A stretch of DNA of 62,587 bases from Methylobacterium frigidaeris (GTDB lineage Bacteria > Pseudomonadota > Alphaproteobacteria > Rhizobiales > Beijerinckiaceae), in contig NZ_BPQJ01000036.1 of assembly GCF_022179185.1 (NCBI RefSeq), positions 1-62,587 on the forward strand, in the 5' to 3' direction. Position 1 is the stretch's first letter. Each line of letters begins with the position of its first letter. Below, piece after piece: positions 17,391-25,212 of this stretch. The position numbers were made by a program, and so were the translations under genes. A model generated the notes under the pieces. The model was not told the DNA's origin and did not search any database. It saw only the letters and a program-made list of their open reading frames with translations.

Positions 17391-17412
17391 GATAGTTCAC
17401 ATGTAAACTATC
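17391..17412. promoter_or_regulatory. operator-like 22-base palindrome before the acyl-CoA dehydrogenase gene
   Basis: The arms GATAGTT (17391-17397) and AACTATC (17406-17412) surround ACATGT, so all but one of the eleven base pairs match. On the minus strand a TTGTCG and a TTACAT lie 17 bases apart, and the palindrome covers the latter, as an operator over a -10 box would. The MerR-family regulator encoded just upstream, or a TetR-type protein elsewhere, is the likely binder. Confidence 0.55.
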
Positions 17413-17545
17413 TGAGTGTGGAACGACAAGGGCCTGTCGGCGCGCCGCCGGGATTAGAACCGGACACGGTTGACGCGGGATAACGGCGATGTTTCGATCC
17501 GGGCGGCGCCCGCCCCCGCAGGGCGCCGCCTGGTGCTGAGGTCGC

Positions 17546-18007
17546 TCAGGCGGTCGCGACGGTCTTGCCGTAGCTCCGCAGCGCCTCGAGCGCCCGCTCG
17601 ATCTCGGCCTTCTGGTTCTCCAGATGAGCGATCTGCTCGGCCACCTGGGCCGGGGAGAGAGCGAGGGTCGCGCCGGTGCCCGCCTCGGCGAGTTCGTCGC
17701 CATCGACCATCGCGGCGATCTCGCGCAGGGTGAAGCCGAGCTCCTTGCCGCGCAGGATGGTTGCGAGGCGCGAACGATCGTCCTCGGTGTAGAGCCGGGT
17801 CGTGCCGCGGCGCTGTGGATGCAGGAGACCCTTCGCCTCATAGAAGCGCAGAGCCCTCAAGGTCACCCCGAATTCCTCGGCGAGATCGCCGATCGTGAGC
17901 GTCGCCGGAGCCGTCGAGCGGCCGGCCGGCCGGCCGGTGCGCGAAGCGGATCCGCCGGAGCGGACGGACGCCCCCCTGCTGCTCTCGGTCTGCCGATCAT
18001 AAGCCAT
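17546..18007 (-). CDS. MerR-family transcriptional regulator
   Basis: The 153-residue regulator has the MerR helix-turn-helix and wing (TIGDLAEEFGVTLRALRFYEAKGLLHPQR, with RLYTEDD), then a coiled-coil dimer helix, AQIAHLENQKAEIERALEAL. About 35 residues rich in Ser, Gly and Arg precede the DNA-binding domain, which is unusual. It lacks the Cys residues of metal-sensing MerR proteins. Located 200 bases upstream of the acyl-CoA dehydrogenase gene in the same direction, it probably controls fatty or branched acid degradation, like LiuR-type relatives. ATG 18007 is preceded by GGGGGGA. Confidence 0.87.
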   Translation of the reverse strand: MAYDRQTESSRGASVRSGGSASRTGRPAGRSTAPATLTIGDLAEEFGVTLRALRFYEAKGLLHPQRRGTTRLYTEDDRSRLATILRGKELGFTLREIAAMVDGDELAEAGTGATLALSPAQVAEQIAHLENQKAEIERALEALRSYGKTVATA

Positions 18008-18079
18008 GCCGTTCCCCCCGTTGAGACACGCAGACTGCGCATACCAGCGACGTCCCGCGGACGCCCTGTGACACAAAGA

Positions 18080-18116
18080 AGGTCAAATGACCTACCTAAG
18101 GGAAAGGTAACGTCAA
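18080..18116 (-). promoter_or_regulatory. MerR-type autoregulated promoter candidate
   Basis: Read on the minus strand, TTGACG (18111-18116) is followed by a 20-base spacer and a weak TCATTT. The spacer holds the dyad ACCT-N7-AGGT (18094-18108) almost exactly at its centre. An over-long spacer with a central dyad is the hallmark of MerR-controlled promoters. A second palindrome, AGGTCA-AA-TGACCT (18080-18093), overlaps the -10 region. The MerR gene starts about 70 bases downstream. Confidence 0.45.
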
Positions 18117-18144
18117 CTTGAGCGTGTGTTACTTACGGTAAAAA

Positions 18145-18160
18145 GCTTGATGTATCAAGC
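18145..18160. promoter_or_regulatory. 16-base palindrome between the MerR and PodJ-like genes
   Basis: GCTTGAT-GT-ATCAAGC has perfect 7-base arms with a 2-base centre, flanked by A-rich and T-rich runs. It lies between two divergent genes, so an operator is likelier than a terminator. The protein that binds it is not known. Confidence 0.4.
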
Positions 18161-18338
18161 CTTTATGCCTGAAATCACATTACCGTTACGTGGGCAGGTC
18201 AGGGCAGGAACGACGCGAAATGCCCGTGCGCCTTGCGTGCAATCGCCGTTAGGTTGTGAACAGAAATCGACCATCATTGAGTTGCGCGTGCAACGATTGG
18301 GGACTCGCCGCGCGCTGGGACGGACGTAAGGTCCTCCC

Positions 18339-18353
18339 TTAACCGCTTGTTTA
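18339..18353 (+). promoter_or_regulatory. CtrA-like box upstream of the PodJ-like gene
   Basis: TTAA-N7-TTTA matches the CtrA consensus TTAA-N7-TTAA at seven of eight positions. It is 147 bases upstream of the PodJ-like start. CtrA and its partners control polarity genes in Caulobacter and relatives, so the location makes sense, but a single near-match may be chance. The rest of the 18161-18499 gap shows no gene. Confidence 0.35.
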
Positions 18354-18499
18354 CCGTGCCCCTCGAAAGTGAAGTCAGGAACCTTTTCAGGCTCCCGCCA
18401 CTGACCGGATCTTCACGATCGAGCAGAGCGCGGGGTTCCTGCCGGTGGTGAACCGGCGCCTATCCGCGAGATCCATCGGCCCCTTGCGCAGAGCCCGCT

Positions 18500-21400
18500 A
18501 TGAGACGGACCGCTCCTACACTCGATGCATTCGATCCGGAGCTGCGCGACGCCGCCCGTGAGGCCGCGCGTCGCGCCGGCATATCGGTGGACGAGTGGTT
18601 GGCCGAAGCGATCAGCGAGGGCTCGGCACGCGCGGGCGTGCGGCAGCAATCTCGACGAGCGGCAGGCTCCCGTCGCGCACGTCACGAGATCGTCCAGTCT
18701 CAAGCCTTCCCGGACGTCGACGCCGAAGGCCGGCGGGCGGACCGGACCTGGCAGCACGAGGCGCCCCGCGCACAGCGTCCCCGCCACGGGCGCGGCCCCG
18801 TGGCCGAGCCCGCACCGCTGCAGACAGCCCCGATCCCGGCCGCCCCGCCGCCGGCCGTCGATACGCAGCTGATCGAGGCGGTCGCGGCGATCGGCCGCCG
18901 TCTCGACGCGATCGACCGCCGTATCGGCGAGAGCCGCGAGGCCACCGACGAAGCCGTCATCAAGGCGGTGCACGGCATGAAGGCCGCGCAGGGCAAGGCG
19001 GGGCAGGGTGACGAGACCCGCCTCGCCGAGCAGGAACCCGCGGCACGGCCGGCCGGCCGCCGCGCCCGCCCGGTGCCCAACAGCCTCGCTGCCGCCGTGG
19101 CGGAGATCCGTCTGCGCCAGCAGCAGCTCGACGACGGCACTCCCGAGGAAGACCAGGATCTCCTGGTCGACGGCCTGCGGCGGGACCTCGCCCGGGTAAT
19201 GGAGACGACCGAGGCCGCCGCCGACAAGCTCTCGCCGGCGATCGCCGGGCTGCAGGCAGAGACCTCGCGGCTGCGCGAGTCGATCGGCACGCTTGCCACC
19301 AGCGGCGATGTCGTGACCCTGGAGCAAGCGGTCCGGACGCTGGCCGACGAGGTGCAGCGGGCCCGCGACCCGGCCGATCTCGTCGCCGTCGCCGGGCCGA
19401 TCGACCTGATGCGGGTCCAGGTCGGCCGCCTCGCCAACGACGTGGCCGCCAACGTGCACGCCCGGGTGGCGCAGGACGTCGAGCGCCTGGCGCAGCAGGT
19501 GGGTGGCGCCCTCGACAGGACATTCGGGGCCGACCGGGCCGGGCTCGCCGACCGGGACGCGGTCGCCAAGCTGTTCGGCGAACTCGAGGAGATCCGCGGC
19601 CGGATCGCGGCGCTCGCCGAGCCGGCCCGGGTGCAGAATCTGGCCCGGTCGGTCGACGAGCTCACCGAGACGGTGACCCGGCTCGGCAACGGCATGCTCG
19701 ACAGCCCCGCCCTGATGAACGAGCTGCGGCCCCTCCTGGAGGAGATCCGCGAGGGCGTGCGCGCCCCGGGCGCCGACGCGCCGGCCCTGGCGCAGGGCAT
19801 CGCCGATCTCGACCGCAAGCTCGACGACCTGCGGGCCGAGCGGCGCGAGCAGCCCAACGCGGCCGGCGACATTCTCGGCCGCATCGATGCCCTCTCGGCC
19901 AAGGTCGACCAGGTTGCAGCGGTGACCACCGTCGGCGACGTGATGGAGCGGCTGGAGCAGATCGGCGAGGCCCTGCGCCAGCCGGCGCTGCCGAGCAGTG
20001 ATCTCGCGTCGATCCACGGCATGCTGCGCAGCCTCGCCGACAAGCTCGACCGGGTCGGGCAAGGGGCGGGAGGCGAGACCCTCGACGGCCTCGAGCGGCA
20101 GGTGCTGGCGCTGGCGAGCCGCATCGACACCCGCGGCAGCGATCCGGCCCTGGCGGGCCTGGAGCGCACCATGGGCGACCTCCTGGCCCAGGTCGCGCTG
20201 CTGCGCGACGAGGCGCCGATCCAGGCCGCGGCGGAGCGCGCCGCCCGCAGCGTCGCCGATTCGATCGGGGCCGAGCGCAAGGGTGCGGCGGAGGCCCAGG
20301 GCCTCGGCGGGCTGCAGGCGGCCCTGGCCGACATGCGGGCGCAGCAGGCGGCGTCCGACAAGCGCCTCCAGGCCACCATGGAGGGCGTGCATTCCGCCCT
20401 CGAGCAACTCGTTGCCCGGCTGACCCATCTCGACGGCGACCGTCGGAGCGAGGCGGCCCCAGCCGCCGCCGCGGCGGCACCCCGCACCGCCCGCAACCTG
20501 CGCGACACTCTGCGCGAGACCACCACCCCGGCGCCGGAGCCGCGTCCGGCCCGGCGGCCGGAAGCTCCCCGAGCCGGCCCGCCGAGCCCGGCGGACGAGA
20601 TGATCGAGCCCGGTGCGGTGCGCCCGCGCCAGCCGCCAGGGGAGGTCGCCGCCGCGCCGGAGATGCCGGCCGGCGACATCAAGGCGAGCTTCATCGCGGC
20701 GGCCCGCCGCGCCGCCCAGGCCGCGGCGGCCGAGGCCGCCGGTGGCGGTCAGGCCGCGCCCGCCACCGACCGGAGCGTCGAGTCACGGGGCAGCCTGGTC
20801 GAGCGGCTGCGGGCCGCGATCGAGCGCCGGCGCCGGCCGCTGCTCCTCGGCATCGCGGCGATCGTGCTGGCGCTCGGGACGCTGCAGGCCCTGCAGAGCG
20901 CGGGTCCGCGGACCAACACCCCGACGGCCTCCCGGGAGGCGACGGCGCCGGTCGACCCGGCGACGACCCAGGCCACCGGCGCGCCCGCCCTTCCCAAGGG
21001 CACGCCCCCGGTCGCGGTGCCGGCCGACACGACGGCGCCCGAGGGCAAGGCTCCCGATCCCAAGGCTCCCGATCCCAACAAGGCCGCCGACGCGAAGCCG
21101 GCCTCCGCCAAGCCCGAATCCGCCCTCCAGAAGGGCCCGGAGACGGGGGCCCCTGAGGTGTCCAAGCCCGCCCTCGTGGCCCGGCCGACGACGCCGCGGG
21201 TGACCGACATGGCGTCCCTGAGCGGCGAGCTTGCCGGCATCCCGGCCGGCGCCGCGTCCTTGCGCCAGGCGGCCCTTGAGGGCGACGGCGCCGCGATCTA
21301 CGAGCTCGCCAGCCGCGCCGTCGATGGCCGCGGCCTGCCGCGGGACACCGCCCTCGCCGCCAAGCTGTTCGACCGCCTGGCCGGCGCCGGCTACGCCCCG

Positions 21401-21952
21401 GCGCAGTACCGCCTCGGCAGCCAGTACGAGAAGGGCCTCGGCCTGGTCCGCGACCAGGAGAAGGCGCGGCTCTGGTACGGCCGCGCGGCGACGCAGGGCC
21501 ATGTCCGGGCGATGCACAACCTCGCGGTGATGCTGGCCGAGTCCGGCGCCGCCGGCGGCAAGCCCGACTACACCTCCGCGGCGACCTGGTTCCGCAAGGC
21601 CGCCGAGTACGGGGTGCGCGACAGCCAGTACAACCTCGCGGTGCTGCTCGCCCGCGGCCTCGGCGTCACCCAGGACCTCAACCAGGCCTATGGCTGGTTC
21701 GCGGCGGCCGCGGCGCAAGGCGACGACGATGCCGGCCGCAAGCGCGACGAGGTGGCGGGCAAGCTGACGCCGAAGGACCTGGCGGCGGCCCGCAGCGCGG
21801 CCGAGGCCTGGAAACCGAGGACGCCCGACCCGGCGGTGAACGATCCTCCGGCCGCCCGCATCGAGACCGCGGCGAGTCCGGGCGCCATGTCGCTGATCGG
21901 CGCGCCGCCGCCCCTCGGCGTCGCCAAGGGGACGGGCACCGGCAAGGTGTAG
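18500..21952 (+). CDS. PodJ-like polar localisation factor with Sel1 repeats
   Basis: This 1150-residue protein has the layout of PodJ-like polarity proteins. A short helical N-terminus (DPELRDAAREAARRAGISVDEWLAEAI) is followed by a long stretch of heptad-rich coiled coil, roughly residues 120-670. An Ala/Pro-rich linker leads to one membrane segment near 781-800 (LLLGIAAIVLALGTL). A second Pro/Lys/Ala-rich linker comes next, and then at least four Sel1-type repeats at about 930-1080 (AGYAPAQYRLGSQYEKGLG and similar). The coil would be cytoplasmic and the repeats periplasmic. In Caulobacter, PodJ organises polar structures and cell division asymmetry. It ends in a low-complexity tail. A GACGGGCGC/GCGCCCGTC hairpin at 21977-22008 follows the stop. 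Confidence 0.8.
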   Translation: MRRTAPTLDAFDPELRDAAREAARRAGISVDEWLAEAISEGSARAGVRQQSRRAAGSRRARHEIVQSQAFPDVDAEGRRADRTWQHEAPRAQRPRHGRGPVAEPAPLQTAPIPAAPPPAVDTQLIEAVAAIGRRLDAIDRRIGESREATDEAVIKAVHGMKAAQGKAGQGDETRLAEQEPAARPAGRRARPVPNSLAAAVAEIRLRQQQLDDGTPEEDQDLLVDGLRRDLARVMETTEAAADKLSPAIAGLQAETSRLRESIGTLATSGDVVTLEQAVRTLADEVQRARDPADLVAVAGPIDLMRVQVGRLANDVAANVHARVAQDVERLAQQVGGALDRTFGADRAGLADRDAVAKLFGELEEIRGRIAALAEPARVQNLARSVDELTETVTRLGNGMLDSPALMNELRPLLEEIREGVRAPGADAPALAQGIADLDRKLDDLRAERREQPNAAGDILGRIDALSAKVDQVAAVTTVGDVMERLEQIGEALRQPALPSSDLASIHGMLRSLADKLDRVGQGAGGETLDGLERQVLALASRIDTRGSDPALAGLERTMGDLLAQVALLRDEAPIQAAAERAARSVADSIGAERKGAAEAQGLGGLQAALADMRAQQAASDKRLQATMEGVHSALEQLVARLTHLDGDRRSEAAPAAAAAAPRTARNLRDTLRETTTPAPEPRPARRPEAPRAGPPSPADEMIEPGAVRPRQPPGEVAAAPEMPAGDIKASFIAAARRAAQAAAAEAAGGGQAAPATDRSVESRGSLVERLRAAIERRRRPLLLGIAAIVLALGTLQALQSAGPRTNTPTASREATAPVDPATTQATGAPALPKGTPPVAVPADTTAPEGKAPDPKAPDPNKAADAKPASAKPESALQKGPETGAPEVSKPALVARPTTPRVTDMASLSGELAGIPAGAASLRQAALEGDGAAIYELASRAVDGRGLPRDTALAAKLFDRLAGAGYAPAQYRLGSQYEKGLGLVRDQEKARLWYGRAATQGHVRAMHNLAVMLAESGAAGGKPDYTSAATWFRKAAEYGVRDSQYNLAVLLARGLGVTQDLNQAYGWFAAAAAQGDDDAGRKRDEVAGKLTPKDLAAARSAAEAWKPRTPDPAVNDPPAARIETAASPGAMSLIGAPPPLGVAKGTGTGKV

Positions 21953-22088
21953 CCGCGCGAGGCGGCATCGGCGATCGACGGGCGCGGACCAGCCGGTTCG
22001 CGCCCGTCCGCGTCCGGCGCCCGCGGTTTCCCCTGCGGCGAAACATGGTCTAGATCGGGGACCCCCGCCGTCCCGGACCCTCCCGTCG

Positions 22089-23012
22089 TTGCAGATCTAC
22101 CTTCCGATCGCCGAGATGCCGGTCAGCGTCCTGGTCCTCATCGGGCTCGGCGCGGCGGTCGGCTTCGTGTCGGGGCTGTTCGGCATCGGCGGCGGCTTCC
22201 TGATGACGCCGATCCTGATCGTGATGGGAATCCCGCCGGCGATCGCCGTCGCGACCCAGGCCGCCCCGATCGTCGCCTCCTCGGCCACCAGCGTGCTGGC
22301 GGCGCTCCGGCGCAACGCCCTCGACCTGCGGCTCGGCCTCGTCCTGGTCCTCGGCGGCTTCGTCGGCACCAGCCTCGGCGTCTGGTTCTTCGCCGCCATG
22401 CGGCGGGCCGGCCAGCTCGACCTCGTCATCACGGTCGCCTACGTCACCTTGTTCACGGTGGTGGGCGGGCTGATGCTGGCCGAGAGCGTGCGCAGCACCT
22501 GGGCGCGCCACCGAGGCCGGCCCCGCCCCGCGCGGCTCGGCGGTGACCACGCCGCCTACATGGCCTGGCCGCTGCGGATGCGCTTTCCCCGCTCCCGCCT
22601 CTATGCCAGCGTGATCCCGATCCTCGGCCTCGCCCTGTTCGTCGGCTTCGCCGGCGCGGTGCTCGGCATCGGCGGCGGCTTCATCCTGGTCCCGGCGCTC
22701 CTCTACCTGATGCGGGTGCCGACGGGGGTGGTCGTCGGCACCTCGCAGTTCCAGATCGTCTGCACCAGCTTCGTCGCGCTGGTGCTGCACGCGGTGCAGA
22801 ACCAGGCGGTCGACATCGTGCTGGCGGTGATCCTGATCGCCGGCGGGGTGTTCGGGGCGCAGTTCGGGGCACGGGCCGGGCGCAACCTGCGCTCGGAGTA
22901 TTTTCGTTTTCTCCTCGCCATCCTGGTCCTGGCGGTGGGCCTGCGCTTCGCGGTCGAGCTGGTGCTGCGGCCCGAGGAACCGTTCTCGATCGTGGTCCAG
23001 GAGGCGCGCTGA
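22089..23012 (+). CDS. TauE/SafE-family membrane transporter
   Basis: The 307-residue protein has about eight hydrophobic segments and the duplicated TauE/SafE signature: GFVSGLFGIGGGFLMTPIL near residue 25 and GFAGAVLGIGGGFILVPALL near residue 185. Family members move sulfite, sulfoacetate or other small anions across the inner membrane. The start appears to be TTG at 22089, which gives the N-terminus MQIYLPIAEMPVSV. Its stop overlaps the first of two duplicated start sites of the next gene (TGATG). Confidence 0.85.
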   Translation: MQIYLPIAEMPVSVLVLIGLGAAVGFVSGLFGIGGGFLMTPILIVMGIPPAIAVATQAAPIVASSATSVLAALRRNALDLRLGLVLVLGGFVGTSLGVWFFAAMRRAGQLDLVITVAYVTLFTVVGGLMLAESVRSTWARHRGRPRPARLGGDHAAYMAWPLRMRFPRSRLYASVIPILGLALFVGFAGAVLGIGGGFILVPALLYLMRVPTGVVVGTSQFQIVCTSFVALVLHAVQNQAVDIVLAVILIAGGVFGAQFGARAGRNLRSEYFRFLLAILVLAVGLRFAVELVLRPEEPFSIVVQEAR

Positions 23013-23057
23013 TGCGCGCCGTTCCATTGTTTCATGGAGGCGCGCTGATGCGCGCCG
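23000..23057. repeat. 36-base duplication of a translation start
   Basis: A 22-base unit beginning GGAGGCGCGCTGATG occurs at 23000-23021 and again at 23036-23057. Each copy holds a GGAGG box, a TGA and an ATG with the same 7-base spacing, and the copies are 36 bases apart, so both ATGs are in the same frame. The first copy also contains the stop of the TauE/SafE gene. Confidence 0.85.
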
Positions 23058-23809
23058 CCCTCGCCGTCATCCTGAGCCTGCTCGGCCTGGCCCCGGCGCG
23101 GGCGGAATCCCTGGTGGTCAGCCTGTCGTTCAACCGGCTCGCCGTCACCTCAACGTATACGGGAACCTCCGTCGCGGTGTTCGGCGTCATCGAGCGCGAC
23201 GGGCAGGCGGGCGCCCGCTCCGGCGGCTACGACGTCGTGGTGACGATCCGGGGCCCGCGCCAGGCCCTGACGGTGCGCGAGAAGGAGGCCCTGGGGCCGG
23301 TCTGGGTTAATCGGGCGCAGCAGAAATTCGCCGATGTGCCGAGCTTCCTGGCGGTGCTGTCCTCCCGTCCCGTGGCCGAGATCGCCGACGAGGCGACGCG
23401 CCGGCGCCTGCGGCTCGGGCTCAAGGCGATCGTGGCCGCCCCCGATCTCACCCTCACGGCGCCGAAGCCGGACGATCCCTTCCGCGAGGCCTTGCTGCGC
23501 CTGCGCCGGCGGGAACGCCTGTTCACCGAGGCCGAGGCGGGAGTGCGGTTCCTGTCGCCCACGGTCTTCCGCGCGACCGCGCCGCTGCCGGCCACTGCGC
23601 CGGTCGGCGCCTACGACGTCGAGGTGGTGCTGCTCGCTGGCGGCGTGCCGCTGGCGCGGCACGAGGCGCGGTTCGACCTCGTGAAGTCCGGCGTCGAGCA
23701 GGGGATCGCGACGGCGGCCCGCGATTGGTCGCTGGCCTACGGGCTTGCCGCGGGCGCGCTCGCGCTCATCTCCGGCTGGCTCGCCAGCGTGATCTTCCGG
23801 AGAGACTGA
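23048..23809 (+). CDS. TIGR02186-family membrane-anchored protein
   Basis: The 253-residue product has an N-terminal signal peptide (ALAVILSLLGLAPARA) and one C-terminal membrane segment (LAYGLAAGALALISGWLASVIF). Between them is a periplasmic beta-rich domain with the family features VAVFGVIERDG, YDVVVTIRGP, WVNRAQQKFADVPSFLAVLSSRP. The function is unknown, but the family is recurrently found beside TauE/SafE transporters in alphaproteobacteria. The start could equally be the ATG at 23012, 12 codons upstream, because the start site is duplicated; the ATG at 23048 puts the signal peptide at the very N-terminus. Confidence 0.83.
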   Translation: MRAALAVILSLLGLAPARAESLVVSLSFNRLAVTSTYTGTSVAVFGVIERDGQAGARSGGYDVVVTIRGPRQALTVREKEALGPVWVNRAQQKFADVPSFLAVLSSRPVAEIADEATRRRLRLGLKAIVAAPDLTLTAPKPDDPFREALLRLRRRERLFTEAEAGVRFLSPTVFRATAPLPATAPVGAYDVEVVLLAGGVPLARHEARFDLVKSGVEQGIATAARDWSLAYGLAAGALALISGWLASVIFRRD

Positions 23810-24247
23810 ATGCACCGCGCCGCGCCCCCCGCCGCCCTGATCCTCGGCGGCGCGGGACTGATTCCGTTCCTGGGGCTCAGCGCCCTGGTGATCCTGGGCC
23901 AGTCGCTCCTCGGCCTCGCGCCGCGCCCGCTGCTCGCGGCCTACGGTGCCGTGATCGCGTCGTTCCTCGGCGGCCTGCGCTGGGGCGCGGCCGCCGCCTC
24001 GCCGGAGGGCAGGGGCGTCGACTACGCCGTGTCGGTGGTGCCCTCGCTCGTCGCCTGGGCGGCCTTGTTCGCCCCGGCGCCGTGGGACCTGCGGGCGCTC
24101 GGTGCCCTGGTCCTGGCCTGGGGCCTCGTCGACCAGGACCTGCCCCGGCGCGGGCTGGTGCCGGCGTGGCTCGGGCGGTTGCGGCTCGTCCTGTCGGGGG
24201 TGGCCGGGTTGGCGCTCCTGGCAGCGGGCTTCCTGGGAGCGGCGTGA
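23810..24247 (+). CDS. DUF3429 membrane protein
   Basis: The 145-residue protein is almost entirely hydrophobic, with about four to five membrane segments and the short conserved stretch SFLGGLRWG typical of DUF3429. The function is unknown. It begins directly after the TIGR02186 gene (ACTGAATG), so it is the third member of the same transcript. Confidence 0.8.
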   Translation: MHRAAPPAALILGGAGLIPFLGLSALVILGQSLLGLAPRPLLAAYGAVIASFLGGLRWGAAAASPEGRGVDYAVSVVPSLVAWAALFAPAPWDLRALGALVLAWGLVDQDLPRRGLVPAWLGRLRLVLSGVAGLALLAAGFLGAA

Positions 24248-24290
24248 GACCGTCGGCAGCTCTTGGCCTGCAGAGCCGAGGAATGCTCAA

Positions 24291-24407
24291 ATCCCACCCG
24301 CACCCTCAGCCCGAGTGAGCCGGGAGCCTCGAAGGAGGGCGCCAGAAATCTCGAGGCGAGTCGATCTTCGATCGCTCGGCATCTCGGGGTGAGGGCGCGG
24401 GTGGGAT
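24291..24407. repeat. 117-base palindromic intergenic element
   Basis: The ends 24291-24315 (beginning ATCCCACCCGC) and 24383-24407 (ending GCGGGTGGGAT) are inverted copies with 2 mismatches in 25 bases. The interior contains a further short inverted pair (CCTCGA.. and ..TCGAGG). There is no coding frame. It resembles the mosaic palindromic elements of Rhizobiales and sits between convergent genes. Confidence 0.7.
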
Positions 24408-24449
24408 GATGAGCTGCCGAAGCCGAACCAGCGAGACCCGGCCCGCCGC

Positions 24450-25181
24450 TCAATCCCGCGTCAGCATCGTCCGGGCGATGGCGAAGACCCGACCATCCCC
24501 GATCAGATGCGCGGTGAACCCGCCCGGGAAGAGTTTATCGAACGTCTCGGAGCGCACGTTGAGCCCGCCGGTCAGCGCGCCGAAGGCCGGCATCACCAGG
24601 CGCGTGCCGTCGAGGACGAAGCAGCGCCGGCGCACGGCGCGGCCGCGCATCGCCACCTTGCCGACCGGGTGGAAGTGGCCGGCGACCTCGCCGATTTCGG
24701 GCTTCGCCGCCGGCTCGTGCCGGAGCGTCAGACCGCCGATCGTCAGGGTGTCGGCGAAGCAACCGCCGATGCCGTCCTGCACCGCCCGGTCGTGGTTGCC
24801 GGAGATCCAGACCCAGTCGCGGCCATCCTGCAGGGCAGCGATCAGGGCACGGTCGGCGACGTCGAGGCGGGCGGGGCCCTGCGCGTCGTGGAAGGAATCG
24901 CCCAGGCACACCAGCCGGGCCGGGTCGAGGCGGGCCACCGCCTCGTGCAAGGACGCCAGGGTCTCGCGGGTGTCGTAGGGCGGCAGGAACTGGCCCGAGC
25001 GAGCCGCAAAGGCCGAGCCCTTCTCCAGGTGCAGATCGGAGACCACGAGCGTGCGGTGCTCCGGCAGCCACAGCCCGCCGCTGAGATCGAATGCGAGGGT
25101 CTCTCCGGCCAGCGTCGCGCCGGGGGTCTTGTGGGTCTTCTCGAGCTTCAGCGGCAGCGCCACGGTGTCATCGTCCTTCAA
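24450..25181 (-). CDS. pdeM: ligase-associated DNA damage response endonuclease PdeM
   Basis: The 243-residue metallophosphoesterase has the full metal site: VVSDLHLEKG, CLGDSFHD, ISGNHDRA and VAGHFHPVGK. These match PdeM, the endonuclease that accompanies a helicase, an exonuclease and an ATP-dependent ligase in a DNA repair module. It begins 31 bases after the stop of the Lhr-like helicase gene, so the two are one operon. The ligase and exonuclease are not in this window. Confidence 0.88.
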   Translation of the reverse strand: MKDDDTVALPLKLEKTHKTPGATLAGETLAFDLSGGLWLPEHRTLVVSDLHLEKGSAFAARSGQFLPPYDTRETLASLHEAVARLDPARLVCLGDSFHDAQGPARLDVADRALIAALQDGRDWVWISGNHDRAVQDGIGGCFADTLTIGGLTLRHEPAAKPEIGEVAGHFHPVGKVAMRGRAVRRRCFVLDGTRLVMPAFGALTGGLNVRSETFDKLFPGGFTAHLIGDGRVFAIARTMLTRD

Positions 25182-25212
25182 GCGGAGCGGGGCGCCTCCG
25201 GTCTGTCCTGTC

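Noticed and set aside
18126..18329. 67-codon frame between the MerR and PodJ-like genes
   Set aside because: No good ribosome binding site, atypical codon use, and it overlaps the palindrome and control region.
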